NCBI GenBank assembly: GCA_025403435.1
Contig: CM046344.1
Location: 21,681,652 to 21,745,651, forward strand
DNA from: Artocarpus heterophyllus
Taxonomy: Eukaryota; Streptophyta; Magnoliopsida; Rosales; Moraceae
DNA length: 64,000 nucleotides
Direction: 5' to 3'
This document shows, one piece after another, positions 22,880 to 35,237 of this stretch. The notes under the pieces were generated by a model. The model searched no databases. It saw nothing but the letters and a program-made list of their open reading frames with translations, and was not told the origin of the DNA. Position 1 is the stretch's first letter. Each line of letters opens with the position of its first letter. The position numbers and the translations under genes are program-made.

Positions 22880-23900
22880 TTAATGAGATCTGACATGACG
22901 GTTTTCAAAAACTGTCGTATAAGCTAACAAAGATTACACGGCTGTTTTTTGAAAAAACCATCATGTAAGCCCTCCATTAGTTTTTGTTATTATTGACTAT
23001 GACCATCAACTATTATTATTACTTTATTTATAATATTATATATATCAATATTGCTAATACTTTTATTATCCTTATTATTAAATTCGTAATTTATATTAAA
23101 ATTTTAATATTTTAAATATATTGATAATAATTACTTTATCAATAATTATTTTTATTATCAAATAAGGCTATATAATAATAATATATTATTAAGAATTATA
23201 AAATGAGTATTAACAAATTAGTATTATCATAAAAATTAAAATTTTGATGATATATTATTAATGTTCTTAAGTTATAAAATATTCATCTTAACAAAAGGCT
23301 TACATGACGTTTTATTGTAAAAACTGTCGTGTAAGCTAAACCCTTACATGACGATGTTTACAATAAATCTAGTGTAAGGCCCGCTTTAGTTTAATTGTTT
23401 TTGTTCTTACTAACTCTATATTACTATCAATTATTATTATTACTATATTTATAATATTATATATATATTATATTGCTAATATTTTTATTATCCTTATCAT
23501 CAAATAGTTAATTCATATTAATCTTTTAATGATTTTAATATTTTAAATATGTTGATAATAATTATTGTATTAATAATCATCCTTATTATCAAATAATAAT
23601 AATAATAATAATATATTAAGAATTTTAAAATATGAGTATTAACCTATTATTATTATTATTATTATTAAAATTTGGATGATATATTATTAATATTCTTAAT
23701 TTAGAACAAAAGGCTTATGTGTCTATTTTTTGTAAAAACCGTCATGCAAACTGAACCCTTACACGATAGTTTTTACAATAAATAGTCGTGTAAGGGTCGC
23801 TTAGTTGACATGACTGTTTTCGTATCTTGAAGTATTCACATGTTTTCCCCCTTCATGATAGTTTTTGAAAAACCGTCATTAAATAAGGGTTGTATAATCT
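22880..23900. repeat. CACTA subterminal palindromic repeats
   Basis: Variants of TTACATGACGGTTTTT followed by AAAACTGTCGTGTAAG occur in both orientations near 22890, 22935, 23300, 23342, 23715, 23757, 23812 and 23852. Each is itself a near palindrome. Such subterminal arrays are the binding sites for the element's DNA-binding protein in known CACTA families. Between them lie AT-rich segments repeated about every 420 bases, each holding a TATTATTATTA run. Confidence 0.8.
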
Positions 23901-23916
23901 CAAATTTCTACTAGTG

Positions 23917-25606
23917 TGTGGGTGAAATTAAGCAGATTCAGACTCCAAAAATGCTTTTCTAAACCTATTAAAGTGAAATGAAATGAAATAAAATAAACTA
24001 TAATTAATACAAAATAAACTCAAAACAAAACTAAACAATTAAAAATGAAGTAAACTAAAGTAAAACTAAAATTTACAAGAAGATACAATTAACTAAATTG
24101 TATTAAAAATAAAATAAACATAAAAAAATGAAATAAAAGCTAAGAATTCACTCAAAATAACAAAATATATAAGTTGGAATCACTAAAAAATTCATTCTAT
24201 CAAAGCCCCACGACACAAATATAGTACCATTTGAACAAAAATAAAAAAAAACAAAACAACAACAAAGTAAAAAAATAAAAAAATTGAAAAATTAACCGGT
24301 TTTGTACATGAGATTTTGAAGAAAGTCACCAAGTTTAAGCTTGTCGGTAAACACAAATTGAGTGGAAGATCATCAAGAACAAAGGTTCAATAAATTCCAA
24401 CAAAACGAAAAAGCATTGAAAAATTTTGGAGCACGGAGGTGGTGTGGGTTTGGTCTTTCCACAAAGCTATGAAGGGTGTGAGCGGCCTCAAACTCGTGGC
24501 CACGAAGGGCATGGAAGATCTGCTTAACAAAGGGTGTCGGTTTGAAACAACGACCTTGAACTCAAGGCGGAGGAGATAGTGGCGCGATCACGTGGTGGGT
24601 TCGCCATGGGTTGGGCGGGTCTGAGAAGAAGAAGAAGAAGTAGGCGAAGGAGGAGATGGTGGAGAGAGAGAAATGGTGGAGGGGTAGTCTCCAAGGGGTG
24701 GGCGAAGGGTGGGTCGCCGAGGGATTTGTAAAAATGACTTTTTAGGAAAAAAAATTTTGGTCAATGACCCTTTTTTTTTGTCAGTTTTTGGTACAAAAAA
24801 AAGACTTTTTAGATATCGAAACGGTTTCAGTTTTTTTTTTTTTCATCTTGTCGAGGTTCCTTATCTTGCTACAGTCATTTTTCTTATTTTTTTGAAAAAA
24901 AAATGAGGCAGTTTACATGCACAAAAAAGCGTGTTTTTTGGTTCTAAAAAAAAAAAGAGATCATTTTCTCAATTCAAAATTATTTTTGGCCCTTTCTCCA
25001 AATTCTTTCGTGGGTCGCCGAAAGGAGGTGGGGTTGTTGAGGTCATACCCAAAATCAAAGTAGGTTTTGTTATTTGTGTTTGAATATGAAAAATTCGAAA
25101 AAGGGGCCAAAAAAAAAATTTTCAATTAGGGAAATGACCGTTTGAATCTTTTCTTGTTTTTTTTTTGTACATTTATATTATTGTACAATTTTTCATTTGA
25201 TTCAATTAAAAGTTTTATCACAAAATTTAATAAAAATTATTATTTTACTAAAATATCCTTAATATTTGGTCATCTGCACAACACATGATCAAAAGATAAA
25301 GAGAAAATTAACGGATGCAAGGTACCGTTTTTAAGAGATCAAGGTTACTATAGCTTAGAAAAAAGACCTCTATTCGTTTTCAGGGGTCCGCCTCGTTCAA
25401 AGATAACCTTTTTCCCGTCGGTCGCCCTTTAAAAAAAAAAATAATAATAAACAAAAATAAACATTTTGCTTCAAAAGAATGGAAAGGCATCTTTCCTAGT
25501 CCTCCTGCACCGGACCGGCGTTTCTCTTCCTTCCTCTGTTCCAAACACACCAACACACCCACAGAGACGAGAAGCTACAAGCTCCAGGTTTACTGCGATC
25601 GTCCTC
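23917..25606 (+). other. ALG9 upstream region
   Basis: AT-rich sequence with poly-A tracts. 24420-24720 is locally GC-rich and repeats GGTGGG and GAAGAAG words but has no convincing frame. The last 120 bases before 25607 probably include the 5' UTR. No clear TATA box was identified. Confidence 0.4.
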
Positions 25607-28600
25607 ATGGCTCTGTCGACGAGACAGAGACGTCCTCAGGCGTCCGATCCGTCGTCGTCATCACCGTCGTCGTCGTACACGAAGGTCGATAAGCCAGGGA
25701 AATCCGATTCCCAAGAAGAAGCAAAAAAAGGGTTGACTTGGGCTTTGCCATTGTTGGCTTTGGGAATGTTGAGGTATATGAGCGCCACATCCAACATCAT
25801 ACACGACTGTGATGAGGTCTTCAACTATTGGGAGCCTCTTCATTACCTTCTCTACAAATTCGGCTTCCAAACTTGGGAATGCAGGTAACTCTTTTTTGTT
25901 GTCGCTTCTCAGATGAAGATTGTTTTTTCCAAGTGTTTTTTTTATCTGGGTTTTGATTGAATTTGATTTCTGGTGTTTAGGAAAGGGGAAGAAAAAGTGA
26001 CACTTTTAGTGGGTAACACAAAGATATAATTATTGGGGCTTAGTTATCATGTTTTTATCTTTAGGTTTTGGCTGTTGAGAAATTTGAGTACAAAGTTAAA
26101 AAAAAAAAGTGTAATGGGTATAAGCATGGTAAAAGAGAGTGCAATTTTTTTTCCCTTTGAAAAAATTTGATTGAAAATGAAAGGACGATATTTGACTTTT
26201 TTTTTTTTTTTTTGCTGGAGGACGATATTAGATTTTGATATTAAAAATGGTGGTATTTATCTGCATTGTTTCTTTAATTCCCAATCCTATAGGGTGCACG
26301 GCCAGAGCGAGGGAAGAGAATGAAGTTTGGGCTAATTGTGTAACTGACAGTTTGGAATTTAAAGGTTTTTTGTTGTTCAAATGCGAGCCAAAGGCTATAA
26401 ACTCAAGGGTGACAAAGTGAGTGTAACAAAGCTACCATGAACGCAATTTTATAACACGGTTATTAAGTGAACTGTCATCATTGGGGGTGGGAACGATGGA
26501 CATTGGAGGGTTGACATTCTGCTAGTGTAGAAAGTTCCCTTTTTAAAAAAGCCACTATGGTCTACTTCATTTTTAACCATATTGAGGACAATGTTTATGC
26601 AATGTCCTTTTAGTTGTGCTTATCCTCTTTTGGTCCTTGTACAAGATTGCTTTTCATTCACATTTTCTTAACTGTCTTGCATTCTTTCTCAATGCCAAGT
26701 AAGAAATTTAAGGAACAAGTCGAAACTGATTGTAAAATAAGGCAAGGGTATCACAGATGTGGCTGCTTTACAGTCACTGTTGTAAGATTTCGAACTTAAA
26801 TAAGCTTTTTAGGTGTTTTCAGATGCTCATGTTCGACCAGAGTTATTGCAAATTTCTTTTTTTGAGGAGTCGTGCATTTATTGGGACAAAGTTATAGGTT
26901 ATTTGACAACTTTAGGAATATGCAACTTAGAGGATTTCTTGTGAGGTTGGAACATATCTTTTGTTTGAGCCTCCTCTTATTTGTGTGTTCTCTCTCTCTA
27001 TTTCTTTTTCCCTATCATTCTTTAAAAAATTTATAAAGTTTGAAGTGATTAGAAAATTCATGCTCGGGTTAATATTTCTGGTGAAACATGGATTGTTATC
27101 GTATGCCTTCTTTTCAGCTCCCAGTTTGCACTTCGGTCATATTTATATATTCTCTTCCACGAGTTGGTGGGTAGACCTACGTCCTGGCTGTTTGGTGAGA
27201 AAAAAGTAAGATTCTTTTATGCATTTGGAACTATGTTAATGATTATTTAAGGAACATCTCCTCATTTATCTTCAAATTTTATATCATTTGTCCCTGAACC
27301 GTTTTTGTTGTATTTAATAACAGGTAAGAGTATTCTATGCAGTAAGACTCTTTCTTGGTCTGCTCTCTGTTGTCACGGAAACGGTTCTTGTTGTAGCTCT
27401 TTCAAGGAAGTATGGAAAGCGTCTTGCTTCTTACACACTCGCAATGTTGTGCTTAACCAGTGGTTGTTTTTTTGCTAGCACCAGTGAGTTATCCTTCCCC
27501 ATTTGTCTGATTTGAAAATTTCAATTGTTTTTTGCATTACATTATCATGCTTCTATGTAGTTTCTATTTCTTTTCATTTTAATGTGTAGTTTTTTTTTTC
27601 TTTTTTTTTTTTTAAGCCATCGATGTTTAATAAGGTTATAGAGCATGCTTGTCTATTTTTGTTCTTGGAGCTATCTTGTGTTCAATGTCTTGATAATGAT
27701 TGTCAGGTTTCTTGCCGAGTTCCTTCTCTATGTACGCCATCTCTCTTTCATCAGGTCTATTTCTTCTTGAGAAACCTGCTATGGCAGTGGCAGTCGCTGC
27801 TGCTGGTGTAATCCTTGGCTGGCCATTCTCAATCTTGGCTTTTCTTCCAGTGACATTATTCTCTTTGGCCAGAAAATTTAAAGAAGTGTTTCTTGCGGGG
27901 GTTGTCACCTCCGTTGCCCTTCTTGTAAGTCTGCTAATTCAATAAATTCTGTTGCTTTCCTGGAAAAACAAAGTTATGAAATCAGGATAAATAAAGCCCT
28001 TCTGTCTCGTGTTGGTATATTTTTGTAAATTTTTGAAATATTTCCAGGCATTATCGCTTCTTGTTGACTACTCCTACTATGGAAAATGGACATCATCCGT
28101 GTTAAATTTATTGGTCTATAATGTTGCCGGAGGCGGCGAGAGCCATTTGTATGGAACTGAAGGGCCACTTTATTATTTAAGGAACGGATTTAACAACTTC
28201 AACTTTTGTTTTGTTCTTGCATTGCTCTTTCTGGTAATATTGCCAATTGTGAGGAAAAAGTATGCCCCGGATCTGCTAATTGTGGTTTCTCCTATATATC
28301 TCTGGTTGGCATTTATGTCGTTGCAGCCACACAAAGAAGAAAGGTTAGACTTAATCTTACCATTCAAGTGCGAGTTATACTGTATTTTTAGACTATAATA
28401 CTCATTGTTTCCCCTATGTTTTACTAGCAACTATCCCTATAATTTTCTGATTAACTAGGTAATGCTGACAAAGGACTATCGGTAGAACAAAGGGCCCTGC
28501 CACATTATACATCTTGTATCGAAATAAGCTGTCTGCTTTTTATCCTTATTCCAAAGGAGCAAAAATTAATTACTTAAAAGTCTTTAAAATCTCTGGGTCA

Positions 28601-30110
28601 AAACAGAGAAAATGGAATCTAAGCAAAAGAGCAATATCTTTTTTGTACTTGTACTGGGAAGAAAAAGAGAAATAGTGTGTGTTCATTTTCTTACTGTGAG
28701 CTAGTTTTTTAATCTTTTAAATACTAGCGTGATTTCTGGTGAGATAAAAGTGTTGTACATACTCAGGATTTCAACTTTTTGGTTACTCGTAAAGTTCTGC
28801 ACATATTTGGGACTTAATTTATTGGTGACTGTGGACTCTCTGAGTTTTGGATTAAGATTAGATATTTGTAATTCCTGTTGCAGGTTTCTTTATCCAATAT
28901 ATCCACTCATTTGTGTTGCTGCTTCAGCAGTCATTGAGAGCTTTCCTGATTTCTTCAGTGACAAATACGATCCCAATAGAAACTATGTATTGGTCATGGT
29001 GAGCATATCCTCTATTTCTTTGAGCTTCCTATTTTCTCTTCAAAAACACTTCTTTCTCTCACATATTTTTTTGGTCTATAGATAGCGAAAACTCTTAGAC
29101 CAGTGGTCCTTAGCCTCATTTTATGTGCCTCCCATGCTCGTACATTTTCTCTGATTAATGGTTATTCTGCTCCACTGGCGATTTACAAGCTTTTAGAGCA
29201 CCATGAAGATGTAGGAACAGGTAATGACCAACTATTTAGACCCTTTGAACCAGTCGCAATGAATTCTTTTCGATATTGTCGTTTAGGATGGAGGTTTTAC
29301 ACATTCTCTCTTCTTTTCCCGTGTGTTCATTGAAGTTGTGAAAAAATAAAAATTGTTCAATTAGAGACCACATAGACATTAGTAGACACTGGAAATTTTT
29401 TCCAGCGGTCAATTGGAGACAATATGACTATAATCATACTTGTTGAACGAGTTGTGCCCATATGAAATTTGTATCTCCTTTTTTGCAGGTTCTGTACTTT
29501 GTGTTGGAAGCGAATGGCACCGGTACCCATCATCATTTTTTGTTCCGGACTATATTGGGGAAGTCAGATGGATCGATGATGGTTTTCGAGGACTCCTCCC
29601 CTTCCCATTCAATTCTACACTGGGAGGAACTGCCGCAGCACCGCCATACTTTAACAACAAGAACAAAGCATCAGATGAGCAATATGTAATCAGTCAACTT
29701 TTTTCTTGAAAGTATAGACTAAATGAATATAGTTGCTTTATGCTAGTACAGTTCCTAGTTTTCCAAATTTCCATTTTATTAATCTCATATTGATTCTTCA
29801 TTTCATGGTTGCAGCTCCGAAACATTGAAGCTTGCAACCTGCTTGTCGAGCTGCATCTTAGTCGACCCTACCCTTATCGGGGAAGTGACATGTCAACATG
29901 GGAGGTACGAATCAATTTTCTTGATCCAACTTTTTTTTCACCTCACAAAATTACTAAAATTTATGCACTGACTTTTAGGTTATCGGAGCACTGCCTTATC
30001 TCGACAGGGAGCTCTCACCACCCTTATACCGCTCTTTTTTCATCCCGCACCTTTGGCACTACAAGAACATCTTTGGTATGTATAAGCTGCTCAGAAGAAT
30101 ACCAAAATGA
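25607..30110 (+). CDS. ALG9: ALG9 dolichyl-P-Man alpha-1,2-mannosyltransferase, 10 exons
   Basis: GT22-family ER mannosyltransferase. It transfers mannose from dolichyl-phosphate-mannose in the ER lumen to the lipid-linked N-glycan precursor (the seventh and ninth mannoses, from family knowledge). Exons by GT-AG sites: 25607-25884, 27118-27205, 27324-27483, 27707-27924, 28048-28343, 28884-28998, 29082-29220, 29489-29685, 29815-29904, 29979-30110. They sum to 1,713 bases, 570 residues plus TGA, the usual plant ALG9 length. Exon 1 has a Ser-rich, charged cytosolic N-terminus, a first membrane segment, then NIIHDCDEVFNYWEPLHY, the first-loop acidic signature of the family. Exon 3 has VRVFYAVRLFLGLLS, exon 4 WPFSILAFLP, exon 5 the QPHKEER motif continuing as FLYPIYPL in exon 6, and the C-terminus is FGMYKLLRRIPK. 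The frame is open upstream of the ATG, but this start fits the family. No defects were seen. Confidence 0.96.
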
Positions 30111-30890
30111 AAAGGAATGTGTTAGCTGTGTAGACTAGTCCCCTGTCCTAACTTTACCAAATTTTGAACATGCTTTGCGTGACTTTGGACACTTAACCAT
30201 CAAATGCACCTAAAGATGTCCAACATTTTTTTTAAGAAATGAAAATTTTCTTTTATTAATCATCTCACTTTTTTTTTTTTGGAATATTTATCTTTTTAAA
30301 CCTTTTGTTCTAGGTTAATCCAAAAACTATGCTTATGGTTTTTAATCTCATCGAATATAATCATCATATTAAATTTAGTATATAAATCTATACGTTACCT
30401 TAGTCAATAGTTAATTTTGACTTTTAAAATGATCAAATTATCTTTGGTAAAAGAGAAAAAAAATGAAACTTTCAAAAAAAAGAAAAAAATAGAACAAAAA
30501 CAGACAAAACATCTATTTTTAGGATATTCTATTATTTTTTAAGTCAAACATTTTAGTATAAAGTTTTTTTGAGTTTTTAAAGTTAGCTTATTTTTCAATT
30601 TTAAGGTATTTTGGACAATTTTTCAGGTTAAAATTCAAAATTCATTTGGAAGAATTTGTATAATAAATTTAATTTGAAGGTGTACATTTACTAAGATAAA
30701 AAACCTAATGTATAATTTTTAAATTGATCTAAAACAAAGGGTATAAAAATATAAATAACCTTTTTTTTTCTTTTTCTTGGAGTTTCCTATTACTCTGCCC
30801 ATGTGAGGGTAATTTTTACGAACGAAAGGATATTTTGCTTACAACTTACATGACAAGAAAAATCAAGTCTCAAATTTTCTAACCAAAGAA
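30111..30890. other. ALG9 3' flank, no gene
   Basis: The 3' UTR of ALG9 should lie in the first few hundred bases. The remainder is AT-rich with poly-T and poly-A runs. Nothing else is supported. Confidence 0.5.
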
Positions 30891-31163
30891 TTACTTTCCT
30901 CTGGCACTTCGGCTGCATCGTCTACTTGGTGAATTTTCGGATACACTTTTACAGTAACTCTTGAACCCAGAAGTACGACCGCTAAGGGCTTCTAAGCCAT
31001 GATTGGCTTCAAACGAAAATACGTGAATAAGGGAGAGTCTACGAGGGATAAGGGAAAGAAGAGGAGATATGGAAGGAAGAAGAGCCGTCAATTTGCATCG
31101 TTCTATTAATAAAAAGAGAACTATAAATTTTAACTTATGAAACCTAGATTTTATAAATGTCAT
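30891..31163 (-). CDS. Weak candidate small peptide, convergent to ALG9
   Basis: A 90-codon frame with ATG at 31163, a hydrophobic N-terminal segment (KFIVLFLLIE), a second Leu/Pro/Ser-rich stretch and a basic tail with two cysteines (SYCKSVSENSPSRRCSRSA). It could encode a secreted signalling peptide precursor or be a chance frame. An A/T-rich TATA-like sequence lies about 15-25 bases upstream. No family recognised. Confidence 0.25.
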   Translation of the reverse strand: MTFIKSRFHKLKFIVLFLLIERCKLTALLPSISPLLSLIPRRLSLIHVFSFEANHGLEALSGRTSGFKSYCKSVSENSPSRRCSRSARGK

Positions 31164-33240
31164 ATATGCTTAGGTATGATATATTTAAACATGTATTATG
31201 AATAGTAGTGAGGTACAACTTTTTAAAATATGACATGAATTAATACATTTATTTTAAAAGTGCGACAGAACATGTAATTTTCTCTTAATAAAAAATATAA
31301 CAATCTAAGTAATCCATCCAAATTTAGATCTTTTTATCCTGCAAAAGAAATTATAAACAAAGAATATAGGGGAAAGTTGTGGTGGAGGGTACCAAGAGAA
31401 TAAACCCGTGGAGTGCCAATTTTTGACCTTTAGATTCTAGATCAATAGATTAAAATTGTGATATTTACGGAATCTAGAGTAAAAACAACCACAACTAATC
31501 ATACTATCCTTCTAATATTAAACTTTAATCCAAATAAATCACAACTATTGATTTAATACAATTTTTAATCTCAATCATTGATTTAAAGCACGTCTAAACC
31601 CTAACTTTAAGATCCCAAAATTTGAATACGTTACCATGCCTGCCATCAGCAGCTCCGCCTTTTTCAAACGTCGCCTCATCATATCTTAGCTTGCTCACTC
31701 GACAATGAGACGGCCTTTGCGGGAGAGTTCAAGGCTCACAACAGAGTTTGCGAGGGCTCGACGATGGGGTTCATGGCGGCTCTATAGGAGACTTTATTTT
31801 AATTTCATACACCTTAATCATTTACCATTGACTTAAAACTAAAAGTTGCTCACCACCTTTAGATTATACTCTACTGGTAGAGTAATTTTGAACCCCCACC
31901 ATAAAGCTTCTCAATATTTTGAAGTACAATATAATAATTAGACAATAACTATTATTTATCATTTTAACTATCCTTCCTTTGTAGCAAATAAGGCATATGA
32001 AATTACTATAATGCTTTCTCTCTTTTATATTCCCAATCTTTTCAACCCTCTCTATCATTCCTACTCTCTGTCTTTCCTAGCAAACAGTTAGTAATAAATT
32101 TTTAATTTAGTCCTAAAATTATGTTATTTATTATGACTTGTCCGATTGATTATCTAATCCAAGTATTTTTCTCACAAGAATATGAATATATGAATGAAAA
32201 TTTCCTATTCAAACATGTACACCAAACACACAATGAGCCTTCAGAGCAACATATTATTTGAGAAAGAAATAACGAACCGTCTATAATGGTCAACATCATT
32301 ATTACAGAAGAAATATAAAGATATCATAACACATGAAAATCGAATAATATGTCACTCAAAAAAAAAAAAAAAAGCATGTATTTGTATACATAGACGCCGA
32401 ACGAGCGTCCAATCGAACACATTATTCAACGTCAAATGAAGCACTAAATTCTCAGCCCAAAAAAAAAAAAGGCGACCCTTAGTTGTAGTTGATCATGGAT
32501 ATGGTAAAGTTGAAGAATATAGGACATATACGCGCGCGGGCATATATATATATAGGGGCGAAAATAGTAAGGGACTGGGGGGCACATTTTTATTAACACA
32601 TATGTGCATACAGACATGTATTGTATTACATTAGATTATAAATAGCCCCCTTTAAAAGTTGAAAATTTTGAGTTTATCATCTAAAATTAACTAAATATCA
32701 CTCTCATATACTTTTTATGAAAGGTTCATTTATCAAAAAAGCTCAATACACTTTGCATAAATACTAGCTTATTTCTTTGTGTAGCATGATTTGATAAGAT
32801 AATTACCAACTTCTTTCTTGTGTACAACAATTTAAGTCCTAAATTATACTTGATGATCAATATTTATGTTGTCACATATCCGTTCTAGTTAGCAGAGTTT
32901 GCTTACATGAAAAACAGTTCAAATAAGAAAAATTAATTATATTTACTTGTTTATTGGCTTCTGACATTAACTTTAATTTTAATTGTGGAGAGGATATTCT
33001 CTGCTATAAATATTTTAAAAAATTGACTGCAAGATTGAAAATGAGATAAGTTGATGAACATGTATGGAGAAAGATATATATAATAGCTTTCATAACGAGA
33101 TTATTATGCAACATTTTTATGATATTAGAACTTGTTGGTTATGACTGTATTACATCAATAATTGTTGATTTTAATTAAACTTTTAACAAAGTTTACGAAC
33201 AAAATTTTTGTTTTAGTACTAGCCATGAGAAAAATTTCTA
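31164..33240. other. Intergenic DNA
   Basis: AT-rich sequence without a supported gene. It includes poly-A runs at 32348 and 32460 and a short (TA)n stretch at 32540-32555. Confidence 0.5.
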
Positions 33241-33255
33241 GTTTTGTTACCATAT

Positions 33256-33300
33256 TATATATATATGTGTGTGTGTGTGTGTGAGTGTGTATATATATAT
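33256..33300. repeat. (TA)n(GT)n microsatellite
   Basis: TATATATATATG followed by GTGTGTGTGTGTGTGTG and then TATATATATATG. It lies just beyond the stop codon of the cysteine-rich peptide gene, in its probable 3' UTR. Confidence 0.9.
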
Positions 33301-33319
33301 GCGCTTGTGTATATAGAGC

Positions 33320-33598
33320 CTAGCATGAGCAACTCCCATAGCAAATTCCCATAGGAAGCAAGCAGCTACAACCAGGAGAACAATCGAGCGGTGTCAACAA
33401 GCAAAATGCACCAGGACAAAGTGCTTTCAGCGGCTTGGCCATTATCGCCTGATCATGATCATGATAATTGGCTTCAGAAGTAAGTTCGATATTATCAAGC
33501 CGATAACGAGCAAAGGCAGATGGAACAAAGCTAGTGACTAGAACGGCCGCTATTATGGCTTCTGCTAGAGCAAAACTGACCTTAATATTCTTCTTCAT
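33320..33598 (-). CDS. Albumin-1/knottin-like cysteine-rich secreted peptide
   Basis: A single-exon frame of 92 codons with ATG at 33598. Residues 1-30 form a clear signal peptide ending SAFA. A 29-residue spacer rich in charged and His residues follows (about 31-59). The C-terminal 34 residues hold eight cysteines spaced C4C6C3C1C6C3C1C. The core resembles plant albumin-1 b-chain knottins (leginsulin/PA1b family): CSC followed by LLPMGICYGSC parallels their CxC-IPVG...GYC region. Here the knottin is at the extreme C-terminus with two extra cysteines and no a-chain, unlike the classical two-chain precursor. Family members act in defence or signalling; the role here is unknown. A TATA box lies about 76 bases upstream. 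Confidence 0.65.
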   Translation of the reverse strand: MKKNIKVSFALAEAIIAAVLVTSFVPSAFARYRLDNIELTSEANYHDHDQAIMAKPLKALCPGAFCLLTPLDCSPGCSCLLPMGICYGSCSC

Positions 33599-33670
33599 CG
33601 TATCTATATCTCTCTAGATCTCAGTTTTTCTCGCTTTCTCACTTGTATGCATGCCCCTCCCAAGGATATG

Positions 33671-33682
33671 CTCATTTTATAG
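33671..33682 (-). promoter_or_regulatory. TATA box of the cysteine-rich peptide gene
   Basis: On the minus strand CTATAAAATGAG lies 76 bases before the ATG at 33598, a normal plant core-promoter spacing with a short 5' UTR. Confidence 0.6.
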
Positions 33683-33719
33683 TCGTTTGGACATGTTGAG
33701 CAAAAATGTTAAAATAATA

Positions 33720-35220
33720 AATATTTCACACACAACATAATTTCACTTATGCAAAAATTTAAGAGCATAGAAGTTTATTATTTTTAAATTCGACCTATTT
33801 CAGATTATAAAGATAACTTTTTAATTATAGTCCCTTGCTATAAGGAAAAACCCTTCGATTTTGGTTATAATAATGTGAATTTTACTTGTGTATTTTTCAA
33901 AAAAATTGTGATTGGTTTAAAATTGTAGCTGACCTTGGTGAGTTTGACCGAGTTACATACCTTATTGAGGGATCGAGCTACTTGTAGTTCGAACTTTGGA
34001 TTTGGTAATTTAGATTTGAGGGTTCCACAATGACTATATACGGAATCAAAAGGACTTTTTTTTTTAATTTTTATCCTTTGAAACTTGTGGATTTGATTTG
34101 AATTTTCGACTGCACCTATTTTTATACGAGGTTGCCTACATATCCATTTGTGGAATCAAGTCAAACTTAAATGAAGACTTTAAGTTTGAATCTAGATTTG
34201 GATAATTCTCCAATGTATGACCCTATGAGGAGTTGAAAGGACATTTTTAAAATTTGATTTGGGATTTGTGTTCTATATTTGAGTTGTGACTGCGTCTAGT
34301 CTTTTGTAACTAGGTTACCTACGTATCCAAACGGAATCAAGTCGTCATAGTTAACTTTGCATTTGATTTGCATTTTTGTTTGCTTCTTTTAAAACGAGAG
34401 CCAAGACTTGTCACCTTAATTAGCTCTCTACTTTGGAAGCCTATAAAATCTTCTCCTCCTTCTTTGGCGACTAGCAAACTTTAGCGGCTAGTTTCTTGAT
34501 GAATCCTTGTGTGACATCCGGACAGTTTTCGAGTGTCGTCTACTGTCCTTATTAGGCCTTTTATGTAGTTTTTTGGAGTTTTGCAATACTTTTTCAACAT
34601 TCATAGGCTTTCGTAATCTAGTAGTTGTCCTTTTGATTGGATAGGGTGGCAGATGACCAATTTGTCCTGGTAATGATTGGGGCTTTCTATGAGTCTTCTG
34701 GGCCTCTTGGATGTTTCTGGCCGTACATGTTCTTCATCGACTATAATTAATTTTGAAACACCCGTTGCAGATTTTTTTTCCCTTTTTTTTTTTGGTCTAG
34801 AGGGCATTGCGTCCAGGGCCGTGCATATGGGGTCCTAATCTGTACGTGGCCAAATGTGTCTTCTCCACACGTGTTCAATAATTAATTTTGTTGCTCTCAA
34901 ATCAGCAACGTGAATTCCGAATACGAAGGCTTGTATTTATATGGAAGTGAAGGTAACATTTGTATTGATTCCTTTGAACGTGCATGGCACGTAGCATTTA
35001 TATGCTCCGAGAACGACCGTTGTCCTCTTCAATGGATTTTGGCCGTAATAGTCATCATGCGTCCCACAGAATTTTTCGTACATAGAACTTTGAAATCAAT
35101 GATTTATATACACATTTAACTTGTATAGATTTTTAGAAGAAACCCAAGTCGCAGTGCAAATCAGAGGGATTTTTTTTAGAATTGATTTCTTTTATGCTAC
35201 TTTTGTAGTAAACATTTTTC
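33720..35220. other. Probable degraded LTR-type sequence
   Basis: No gene. Two related blocks (about 34122-34165 and 34303-34345) share AGGTTGCCTAC/AGGTTACCTAC, TATCC and GGAATCAAGTC. A TATA-like CCTATAAAATC is at 34440 and a TGTGACATCCGG LTR-like start word at 34514. No matching second terminus or target duplication was found, so element limits are unknown. Confidence 0.35.
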
Positions 35221-35237
35221 TTTTTGCGTAACCCATC

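Larger units (their letters stand above)
21557..23916 (-). mobile_element. CACTA (En/Spm-type) transposon, one half
   Basis: The right terminus at 23905-23916 reads, on the minus strand, CACTAGTAGAAA, a CACTA terminal repeat. It is followed inward by subterminal palindromic repeats (22880-23900) and then TNP2-like transposase coding (22740 down to 21557). The element stops at 21556, the end of the copia LTR. The likely explanation is that the copia inserted into the CACTA transposase; the other half was not found left of the copia. Confidence 0.85.

Noticed and set aside
25466..25606. N-terminal extension of the ALG9 frame
   Set aside because: Open but without an ATG; the ATG at 25607 gives the usual family length.
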